Shown in pieces: positions 39,578 to 51,500 of a stretch of DNA of 64,000 bases. Location: contig NC_087096.1 of NCBI RefSeq assembly GCF_963855985.1, forward strand, positions 3,906,001-3,970,000, written 5' to 3'. The position numbers were made by a program, and so were the translations under genes. The notes beneath the pieces were generated by a model that searched no databases, was not told the origin of the DNA, and saw only the letters and a program-made list of their open reading frames with translations. Each line of letters opens with the position of its first letter. The stretch's first letter is position 1. The DNA comes from Ostrinia nubilalis. Lineage: Eukaryota; Arthropoda; Insecta; Lepidoptera; Crambidae.

Positions 39578-42500
39578 CTAGAAGGAACACAATACGTCAA
39601 CCAATAAAGACTATAAGCATAAAATCAATGCTGCGTGATGTTGGTTGCTCTGTGAATGGCTTTGGAATTTCAGAATAGAATAGATACAATACAAATCTAA
39701 GAACCAGAGGATGGGTTGATTACTTTTCGTATAAACTATGTACAGAGCGAGAATCGTGCACGAGAAAAGCTTTCTGCATTGGTCTTAAAATTATTTATTT
39801 TAGTCAAATTGGATTTATCATGTAGCTACTAGTTATAAGTTGCTCATAGGTGTTATTATGAAACAATCTATGTACCTGAATTAGCGCCTGCAGACAACTC
39901 TGCCTTCACGCGCCGCGCGATGTGCGAGCGAGTGTGCTTGCGTAGATGATCCTTGCGATAGAAACCTGGAAACAAATCATCGCCTAATGAGTTTTTTGCC
40001 ACAATCTTGGCACAGAAGTACGGACGGCTTATAAAAACTGGTTCTCGCATCATTTTAAACATTAATTTTATGTTTCAAAAACTATTATTATTATTCGGCA
40101 TGTGACGATGCACAGCATCTGGTGAGAGATGCGTCTACTTCCGGTGTAGTTTTTTACCGTTTTATACCTTAAATGACGTCATTTCCGCAATTATTTAATA
40201 GGAATTGATTTGACTTACTTCCGTTTGCCGCCATTTTAGTCACCTGGGGGCGAGCTTTCTCGGAGTTCTTCATAGCGTCTTTAACTTCCAAACTAGCAAC
40301 ATCGTAAGCAGAAACTCTGCTCAGATTTTTACTGAAATAAGTTATTTCTCAACGTTCTTATACTAAGTTTAAAATTAAAAAGTGCAATTGACCGCGCGTG
40401 TGTGACCGCGAACGACATGTACGTGATGGTGGTTGGCGCCAAAGGGGACGAGTGTCTTCCGGACGACGAGCAGGTGGACCCAGAGCGTCGGATACCAGAG
40501 AAACTCGGACCCCGGCGAGATCCATAACGGATGAAACGAGGTACGTGTTTATTCTAATAGTTTTAACACTCTTTTCGATCAAATGAGCATTCTCGCGAAT
40601 CTCTATATTGTATAAATAGATTGAATAACGTACCCACAATCATCTTATACAATTTTAACGGCGGCCCCGTCAGCCCCAATCGCAAACATTAGGTACCAAT
40701 CGAAATACGTTGTTAGCATCACCACAATCGAACGATAACTCTTTCTGGTACGAGTTTCTTAATAAATACCCCTTTAAAAAGGCTCATTATTCTCATAAAA
40801 TAAAGCACTTACAAATGCTTTACCACATCAACAAAGCACTTTAAACTACAACTATTAGTAGACTGGGCGGCCACCCCCAACACTGAGCCAGCTTACAGCT
40901 TGAATTATTAAATTCTAATGTTTTTTGCAAATCAAGAAGCTTAATAAGTATGACAAAATGTGCTGAGTGCATCTAATATGTATAACCTCTATTTTGCAAC
41001 AACATATAAATTGTAATGTGACATGCAATAAACGTTTTTGAATTTGAACATATCACGAGCGTATCCTGGCTAAAATTCCTAATAAGCATTGTGCGAGGAG
41101 CACCCTCCCAGTGCTGGATTTTTGTTCGGCAAAATCACCCTGTGCTCGTACTGGTGATATCTAAAAAATAATCCGACCTTGGTTCTCTAGCCGGTCACTT
41201 CATGCAAAATCAAAACATAATAATATCTTTATTTGCTTAGACTGATTAAATTAGTTCTTACAAATCGTCAAATACGAATAAAACAAAAAGCCAAGGATTC
41301 CAAATCAGTCCCTTCAGGTCCCCTTGACGACCAATAAATCAATAATTATAAAATTCATTAGAAATGAAGGGCAGGGCAGCGTAATAAGATCATTCTGCGG
41401 AGGTCAACCTGTTACCTGGCAATGGTTCCAGGGATGCGTCTGCCATTCATCACCAAGCCGGTGCTTGCCCCTGCAACACCGTGCTTTATGCAGCGTCTTA
41501 ACACTGACTGTCCAACGCTGACCAAATAAGAATAGCAAAGTCAAGTGACTTTCCACTCAGCAAATTCTACGGAGGCTGCCTTTGAGCGTATCTTAGGCAG
41601 TGGCAGGCGTCATCAGACTGCGGAGGTCAACCTGTTACCTGACAATGGTTCCAGGGATGCGTCTGCCATTCACCTCCAAGCCGGTGCTTGTCCCTTCAAC
41701 GCCGTGCTTTATTCAGCGTTTTATCACTCTTGACTGTCTAACGCTGACCAAATAAGAATAGCAAAGTCAAGTGACTTTCCACTCGGTAAATTCTACGGAG
41801 GCTGCCTTTGAGCGTATCTTAGGCAGTGGCAGGCGTCATCAGACTGCGGAGGTCAACCTGTTACCTGACAATGGTTCCAGGGATGCGTCTGCCATTCACC
41901 TCCAAGCCGGTGCTTGTCCCTTCAACGCAACGCCGTGCTTTATTCAGCGTTTTAACACTCTTGACTGTCTAACGCTGACCAAATAAACCGAAACCCTGTT
42001 AAAACAGGTCGTGCTGAAATTACCAGATAAGGCACCGCTCAGCATGAGCCTGCTCCCCACACTATCCCTTCGCAAGAAGGACAGACCAAACAACCTATTC
42101 TATTAAATGTCCTAATCAGTAGATACAATTATGTAAGTATTGATCCGATCTGAAGTAGTTGAATGCTAAATTCTAAATCTGGATGCAGATACCGATCACA
42201 GAGACACCGCCGGCCTCTCCGCATGTCTTGTCAAGGTACCCTAAAATTATCAATATCTCGTTATCTACTGCATACCGAAAAACATTGATACAATCACAAA
42301 CTACTTACTAAACCTCGTCACCTTTGACAAACCAGACGAGACAGCAACTACTAGAACGGAAGGTTTGTGTGTAACATTTCATCGTCTGGAACACTTTAAA
42401 CCTTGTCAATTACGTGAACTCGGGTTCAACAAGTCGTCATCTGTAAGGGTTTTGTCGGTAAATACGAAATCTATACGACTCAACAAGTGCCTATAATGGT

Positions 42501-45500
42501 AAGCTTGATCTCCAGTGAGGGCTCATCACAACTCGACCCCACACAACCGATCCAATACACAAGACTCCAGCTCAGCATCTCTTAACAACCATCTGGATGT
42601 CTACAAAATATCAGAAATCATAATCAGCGATGGGGGATTTCTCATTCTTTCATTCATTTCATGTGCGTTCACTAATTTTGCTATCGGACAATCAAAGCAT
42701 AGCCTATACTCGAAACTAAGGGAGGAAGGGGCACATTCAGAGTTTCTATTGGAACTGTCTCTCTAACTTTTCAACTTGAAAAACCTCACCTCCTTCCGGT
42801 TCAGTCGGGTAAAAATAGCTCTGACAGCGCAAAATATTATCTCCTAGGTCGATTCAATCAAATTTATCTGACGATCTAGGTCGATTTACGGGGAAAACAA
42901 CCTACTTGGTGGCATCTCCTGCGTTCAGATCCAACGGTAAATATTCCAAAAGTTCGGGAAACCGGATATCCAGAGACCCCACAGAGATTCACCAGCAGCC
43001 TTTGCAACGACTTCAGCCAGGGTTGGCTATGGTGTTAAACTAGGCTAAATCTCTGCTGTCCCGTTTCTCACCACGGCAAAAGGTACCTGCTTAGCACCTC
43101 GAAGTGACCTTTCTGGCTTTTCTTACCAGGGCTCGAGGCCGACCCTCAAAATACAGAATCTCCACCATGTTCTTACCACATGGTGACCTCCACGTCTGGA
43201 TCAGGTAACATGTAATTTTTTAGTCTGTTGAGTTGGGGGTAATAAGGTATCGTTCCTAAAACATACCTGGCAAAAATCCACTTTAAAAACTTATAAAATA
43301 ACCTGGCCTTGGTTGTTAAACTAATGGCCTAAGGAAAACAGTCGTAGCTACATATATTATACTTACCTCTTGAAGCTCGACAGCAAGATTTATTTGCTAG
43401 ACTAAATCGTTTATCTACTCTTCTACTACCTTTATGCCCTGTGGGTCTAGACAACATTCACTTTAAAATTGCAAACCAGTCGAAGGATGGTCGATAAGCC
43501 TTCTTTTTTCTATATGAAGTTATAACGTATCCAATTTTCGATTCGATCAAAAAGTGCTACTTGTCTAGGGGGGCTGGTAATACTAATCTAAAACTATATT
43601 AAAGATAACTTTAATTTTCTTACTAAGCATAAAAGCTTAACCAATTTCACTTCCCGATAAAGGCCTTAAACCCAACAGTAGGTATCTAAAATGTGACCTT
43701 TACGAGGCTTCTCGCAGACTAGCTTATGTATATTTATCTCCTACCATCTACATCAGCTGCTGACATGATAAAACATAGTCTCACCTGAATAATTTCAAGA
43801 TTAAGTTAATAAACCTTGACCTACGAGTAAGTTCGGCACCGTTACGGCATCATACAAACAACTGGAAAAAATGACAGCAAATCCCAAAAAACAACATAGG
43901 TATGCCCTTGTTACGGTTGTGTAAGTTACTAGAATCAGGCGAGCAGAGGCGAACAGTGGAATATAATAACACATTATTTATTTATTTTTCTATTGATACT
44001 AGGAATCTACATGGATAAAAACAGTATAAAGGTTGTTGGATTTAAAACCTCTCTTGGCATTGTTGACTTCGTTGTGGCATCTTTAATTTGGGTTGATATT
44101 TAGCCATAGATGAAAATATTTGATGAGATATTGGCGTAGGCAGAACAATAATAGCAATATTATAAGGCAGACACTTTTATTAACTGATCTACGACCGATA
44201 CGCCAAATAACATATTATTTAATTAATAACTTTCAATCAACAGATCTAAAGCATGTTGGATACTCCTCAATCACATCGTACGCCTGTAATATAAACTTAT
44301 GTTGATGACTCGCATGAATCTCACTGCCATGCGAGCAAATTATATCAATACACACTCAATCTGCATTCTAATGAGGAAAGAATTTCTGAATTCAGTTCAG
44401 TAGCTTTCCAGTTTATTCATTTCAAACATACAAAAGTACAAACCCTCCTACTTTGTGATATAAGTGCTGCTCTCACTGGGCATTTAGAACAAAACATGTT
44501 AATACCCTGAAATTAATCATGTTCTAATCTAGTTCTGTTACAGAAACTCGAAAACTTTCATCACATAGCGCCATTGGTAAGTAGTCACCAGGAGCTAATA
44601 AACAAGTCTCTCACCAGATGCTGTGCATCGTCACATGCCGAATAATAGTACAAGTTTTACAAAACAATAAAACTTGTATTATTGAGCAGAGACGATGCAC
44701 AGCATCCCAAGAAGGCCTCCTGGTGAGCTCTCTATGAAGAACTCCGAGAAAGCTCGCCCCCAGGTGACTAAAATGGCGGCAAACGGAAGTAAGTCAAATC
44801 AATTCCTATTAAATAATTGCGGAAATGACGTCATTTAAGGTATAAAACGGTAAAAAACTACACCGGAAGTAGACGCATCTCTCACCAGATGCTGTGCATC
44901 GTCTCTGCTCAATAATACAAGTTTTATTGTTTTGTAAAACTTGTACTATTATTCCTTTTAGCTTCTTAAAATTCCTATCTATTTTCTGTTGGCTATCTAA
45001 GTAGTTCTATCTTTGGTTCGTATCAAGAATTGTTATGTGTATGTATACATATATTATATGTTATATAAGTATGTATATATTAATATATTTTATGTATTAT
45101 TTGTATGTATTATTTTGGGTTAAATTTTACGCTTTTGTTATTATTTATTTCATTAGTGTCGACACCGCCTTCCCCTTCATTTGTTTTAAGTAACTGTCCT
45201 AGGCTCTCTATAGGTTGTCTGGAAGAGATCGCTTCATAGCGATAAGACCGCCTAATTGTACCTTATATGTTCCTTTTCTTTCTGTTCTTTTTATGTGGTG
45301 TGCAATAAAGAGTATTTATTATTATTATTATTATTTCGCATCAGTGTTTACTTAGGTGACAGTGGGCATTACTAGGGGCACTAGTAGTTCATAGAAGGCG
45401 TGAAAAGTTCTCGAATGGCAACTGCAGACTGAAAACCGTAGTGTGTTAGGCATGCAAGGCAAGCTTCCCACTCGAATGATCGACAATCTGGAGGACGCGA

Positions 45501-48500
45501 ACGCTTGGACTCAGGCAAGTACACCGGTAGTTTGTTGAAATCCTTGAGATGGGGGAGTCCTTTGTCTATTCCCACCTCTCGTTCCCACCACTGCAACTCC
45601 TGTGTAGCCAGGATCTACAGCTTGACCGCCACAAAAACCCATGACGTCAAACATGAAGGTCAAGTTTGTCGCGGGGGAAAGTTAAACTGTCATTGGACCC
45701 GCAACGAAATTAATCAGAAGAACATAGGAGGAGTTCGAAATTAAGGTTCGACTTCCCTCCATTGCAAAGCGGATGACAGGTGACAAAGGTTTCAAACCTT
45801 TAAGAAAAGATTATGCACCACGGACAATAATCTATCCTATCCTATCTTATGAGCAATTAGCAAGTACCTGCCAATAATATTTTTCACAAAATCGCTTAAA
45901 AGCACGGAAATTTTTCCTTGTCGCGAATTAAGCATTATATCACGTTCATGTTTCCAAAGATCACACTCCCACAGTCCTTTGTCTAACAGTGAACCAGTTT
46001 TTATTGAAGCGGCTTAGTTAAGGATACATACCTTTCCCGCACTCGTTGCAGACATGCCTCTTCTCGCCCGAGTGGATGACGAAGTGCAGCGTGAGCTGCT
46101 CCTTGCGCTTGAAGGCCTTGAGGCAGACGGAGCACACGTGCGGCCGCTCCGGGTTGTGCGACTGCTTGTGCCGCGTCAGGTGGTCCTTGCGCTTCAGTGC
46201 CGCGTTGCAGATGTCACAGATGAACCTAGCGTTGAAACGCAATTAAATAAATAAATATAAATAAATAAATAATTTATTTCATAACCATGGGTACATAACA
46301 ATGTTAGTGACCGTAGCTCCCTTTTAAGCCAATGAGCCTGTATCAGGAAGCAAACGCTCTTCCATTAATTTATTCTATAATTAATTGAAATCTAAGTTTG
46401 TAAAGCCTCTGATTTTGTAATGTATTTATGAAATCTACTATATAAAAAAAAAAAAAACCGACTCCAAAAAACCTACACTAAAAAGTAGAAAAATAATTAC
46501 TAATTTCCTACTTATTTATTAGGACGAATTAATATTTATGTAGGTATACCATGATTGATACTTCTGGAGTCGGTGCCAAGATTATGAAACATGTAAAGTT
46601 TGCCTGTACCGACTCCAAAAGTATCAATCATGGTATACCTACATAAATATTAATTCGTCCTAATAAATAAGTAGGAAATTAGTAATTATTTTTCTACTTT
46701 TTAGTGTAGGTTTTTTGGAGTCGGTTTTATTTTTTTTTATAAAATTTTACTTATTTCTTGCTTTTTAGTTAACTAATTATTACCTTGATGTTACCACTGA
46801 AGGTAGGCAGTACATTGACACCATATTCTTCATGTCTAGTGTAAATAATATTCCATACAAAATACAGGTTACCATATAGGAAACCTAAAAGACCCTAAAC
46901 CGTCAGCCCACCTTAAAAACATGAAAGAATACAACTGTTGGTCTATTTGTACTTATAATATTTAAAGAATTATCCTCCAACTCCTAAGCATTAAGGAGTT
47001 GTACCTACCATGACCAATTCATCATGATGAGATGATGAATATCTGATGTAAACACTTAAATAACTTTAGAAACTATACTTATCTATAAAATTAAAAGAAT
47101 TATCCTCCAACTCCTAAGCATTAAGGAGTTTTACCTTCTATCATCAGCTCATCAATATGAGATGATGATTTCCAGGAGCAAATACTTGAATAACTTAAGA
47201 AAAAGTTTGAAAAACGATATACGTGCCTATAAAATTTGAGGGTTGCCCTCGATTTCCCTAGGATCCCATCATCAGATCCTGACTTGGTGACAATGGGACC
47301 ACCTCAGAAGTGTACCCTATCGAACAAAAAAAGAATTTTGAAAATCGGTCCACAATTGACGGAGTAATCGGTTTAACATACATAGAAAAAAAAAATACAT
47401 ACAGTCGAACATATAACCTCCTCCTTTTTTGAAGTCGGTTAAAAGTAAGTCGAGTTTTCCTTCCTGACGCTATAACTCCAGAACGCACGAACCGATTTCC
47501 ACGGTTTTGCATTCGTTGGAAAGGTCTCGGACTCCGTGAGGTTTATAGCAAAGAAAATTCAGGAAAAATTTAAAGGGGATAAAACGGGATCCACGCGTAC
47601 GAAGTCGCGGGCGGCCGCTAGTAACGTCTAAAAATCGATTCCAACTCAAGCATATTCTGAATTTAAACTGGTGCATTTGCAAAAGGAAGCTCGAACTCGA
47701 TTCAATTTTTAACATTAATTTAACATTCAATATTTAGAGCAAAAAGAGGGAAGATAGTTTACGACTGAAATTAAATCGAATTCAGAGCGTTGTTCATCAT
47801 CGTATTCTAAATACATATATGATCAAACAGTGAACGTGGACTTGACATGGAGCGACGTTTATTTAATAAAGAAACAACTAAAACACAATGTAAAAGCCTA
47901 ACCACACATCGCTAGCTTTTCAAAACACTTATGTAAGTAGTTGGTTACTTAATTTTTAGGAGTGGCGGCACTACATCTAGATAGATGACGAACTACAACT
48001 ATATGACGTTTACACTCACATAAGGCTTGCAACTTAGTGAAATATTCGCAAATGGTACATCTGAAATATCCCACCTCCTCTCCATAGTGTGTCCAAGTAA
48101 ATGCTGCTCAAGCAATTCTCGCTCGGGATACGCCATCTGGCACTCGGGGCAGCAGTACAGGGTGCTTCCATCTGCAAGCGAAACTATACAACTGTTTATT
48201 GACTTTCAAACTCACTCGACATCCATTTATACTACTATTATGCGGTGTGTATTTATGATAGAGTTATTTGTAATTGCGAAAATCCTTTTCTGAGAAAAAA
48301 ATCAAAGGAGGTTTGTAAAAAAAGGTGTTTTGACTATTTCATAAAACGCACTAACTATCGAAATCGGACTGGAAATGAAAAAGCTGCCTACAAACCATTT
48401 ATCTTTTTGCATATTTAGCTTAGAGTGAGGTCACATAACGAGTGCACCGTATTATTAGTCCAGTCAATGAATGCTTTAACAACGGTGTAGATGGAAATCC

Positions 48501-51500
48501 TTGGAACACAATTTCTTCGACTTCGGGACTTTATTTAGACTAGTTACGAGGTGAACATAGCAAAAGTCCCCGCCCTTAGCCCTTGAGCCGGCGGCGAGAT
48601 AGGGGTTTGAAGGTACCATTTTGGTATTGTCCCTATCACAATATCTCTGGTAACCTTTTGCACGTTGGTCATTGGCTATTGTTATTAGCTCAAATGGTCG
48701 CAACTCGCAGTTATTCAGGGTGTTAGGTAAATGGGTTTATGAGCCGACATATAAATGGTATGGTGAAGTCAGAAAATTGATATCTTCATTTTAATGTTCA
48801 TACAAATCGGATTTTATAAAATATATTTTGTATGAAAATTAAAAATAAAATAAAATGATGATATCAAATTTCTGGCTTCACCATACCATTTATATGCCTA
48901 TGTTAACATGGGCTAGTGTCGGCTCATATACCCATTTACCTAACACACTGTATTTAATAGGATTTACCTAAATCTATGTTATCTTGCCGTGCCGTGTGGG
49001 GACGGCCATAAAGAATACTCTTCCCCACCGCCAACAGGAGGCGTGTCGTAAGAGGCGACAAAATCCCTGCAGCACCGGACGGGCAGCAGCGTCTGCGTGC
49101 GAAACCTTATAAAAAACTGCGATCGCCAACCCGCCTGCCAAGCGTGGCGATTAAGGCAAATCCCCCCCATGGAGAGGAACAAAAAAACACGGCCCCTAGT
49201 CCCCGGCGGCCCCACTATCCCGGGCCACGGTAGCGGTCACGGTAACGGTGGGGCGAGGGGTGCTAAGAATCACCGGGTACCGACAGGCTACCAACCCCGA
49301 CGACCTCTGGCCCTGGCAACATTTAACACTCGCACGCTGCGGACTGACGTGAGGCTCGCCGAACTCGAGGAAGAACTGAGCAGGTTGCGGTGGGATATCG
49401 TAGGATTATGCGAAGTCCGAAGAGAGGGGGAGGACACCATAATCCTGAAATCCGGAAACCTGCTCTATTTCCGGGAGGGCGACCAGCAGTCCCAGGGTGG
49501 TGTCGGGTTTATCGTCCACAAGTCCCTTGTCAACAACGTGGTCCAGATCGAGAGTGTTTCGGCGAGGGTAGCGTACCTTATACTCAGAATCACCAAACGG
49601 TATTCGCTGAAGGTCATACAGGTATACGCACCGACCACGGAACACCCCGACGACGAAGTGGAGACTATGTATGAGGATATTTCCAGAGCCATACATAGCT
49701 CCCGGTCCCATTTTACCGTTGTGATGGGGGACTTCAACGCGAAGCTGGGTAGACGAAGCGATAATGAGCTGAAAGTGGGGCAATTTGGGTATGGAGAGAG
49801 GAACGCACGTGGCCAACTGCTGGCTGGCTTTATGGAGAGGGAGGGCCTCTTTATGATGAACTCCTTCTTCAGGAAGCCAAAACAGCGAAAGTGGACATGG
49901 CTGCATCCCAATGGCGCTATAAAAAATGAGATCGACTTCATCTTGTCGACGAAGAAGCATATATTCAATGATGTCTCTGTGATCAACTCGGTCAAAACAG
50001 GAAGCGATCACCGAATGGTAAGAGGCACATTGAATATCAGACCCAAGCTCGAGAGGCGTCGACTGATGAAGTCTACGCTCCGCCCAGCGCCCATCCAACT
50101 CCAAAACCCCGAAAGCTTTCAGCTCGAGTTGCAAAATCGTTTCGAATGCCTAGGAGACTGCGAAAATGTGGACGAATACAATGACAGGTTCGTGGAAATT
50201 GTCCAAACGACTGGGTCTAAGTTCTTTAAAACCCGTCGTCCAAAAGGAACCAAAAAGATCTCTGACCTCACCAATAAACTTATGGAAGAGAGACGAAACT
50301 TGGTTCTGCAGTCCTCTGAAGATGCTGCTCAGTATCGGCGTCTTAACAGACAGATCTCCAAGTCTTTGACTCGCGATCTACGCCAATTTAATACAGATCG
50401 TATTAAAGAGGCGATTGAGCGTAACAAAGGCTCTAAAGTGTTCGCTAGGGATCTGTCTGTTGGCCAAAGTCAACTGACCAAGCTGAAGACCGAGGATGGC
50501 AGAGACATCTCGTCGGGGCCTGAGTTATTGGAAGAGGTTGAGAAGTTCTACGGACAATTATACACGAGTGTACGTACACCTGTCACAAATCTAGCCGAAG
50601 ACCCAAGAGCTAGACTGACCCGACACTACACCGAAGATATCCCGGACGTCAGCCTGTACGAGATTAGAATGGCTCTCAAACAGCTGAAAAACAACAAGGC
50701 ACCGGGTGATGATGGAATCACGGCTGAGCTTCTGAAAGCAGGCGGAACGCCGGTACTAAAGGCTCTTCAGAGGCTGTTCGATTCCGTCATACTTGAGGGA
50801 AAAACGCCTACGGCATGGCACAGAAGTGTGGTGATACTTTTTTTTCAAAAAAGGCGACAAAACCTTGTTGAAAAATTATAGACCCATCTCACTTCTGAGC
50901 CATGTCTACAAGCTGTTTTCGAGAGTCATCACGAATCGTCTCGCACGCAGGCTCGACGACTTCCAGCCTCCCGAACAAGCCGGTTTCCGAAAAGGCTTTA
51001 GTACCATAGACCACATACATACGCTACGGCAGATTATACAGAAGACCGAGGAGTATAATCAGCCACTTTGTCTGGCGTTTGTGGACTATGAAAAAGCCTT
51101 CGACTCGATCGAGACCTGGGCAGTGCTACAGTCTCTCCAACGGTGCCAAATTGACTATAGATACATCGAAGCGCTGAAGGGCTTGTACGAAAACGCCACA
51201 ATGTCGGTCCGCCTCCAGGATCAGAACTCGAAACCTATCCAGTTGCAGCGAGGGGTGAGACAGGGAGATGTCATATCTCCGAAACTGTTCACCACCGCCC
51301 TGGAAGATGTTTTCAAGCTTCTGGACTGGAGCGGATTCGGCATAAATATCAACGGCGAGTATATCACACACCTTCGTTTCGCGGACGATATCGTAGTCAT
51401 GGCTGAGACCGTGGAGGACCTAAACACAATGCTCGATGGCCTCAGTAGAGCCTCTCAACAAGTGGGTCTTAAAATGAACATGGACAAGACAAAAATTATG

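Larger units (their letters stand above)
40092..44646. mobile_element. MITE split by a 4.3-kb insertion
   Basis: ATTCGGCATGTGACGATGCA at 40094 and its reverse complement at about 44644 are the outer ends of one MITE. Its left body (40104-40275) is identical over 172 bp, inverted, to 44732-44903 in the neighbouring MITE. The MITE is interrupted at CATAGCG, which repeats at 40271-40277 and 44564-44570. It lies in gene B intron 8. Confidence 0.6.

Noticed and set aside
41324..41986. Repeated small proteins at about 41.3-42.0 kb
   Set aside because: The open frames recur because the DNA is a tandem repeat; there are no conserved motifs and no splice context.
48027..48293. + strand 88-codon frame at 48.0-48.3 kb
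   Set aside because: It is antisense to gene B exon 7, which encodes a clear zinc finger on the - strand.
49406..50134. 242-codon - strand frame inside the RTE element
   Set aside because: It is antisense to the endonuclease coding sequence and shows no motif; an antisense artefact of GC-rich coding DNA.
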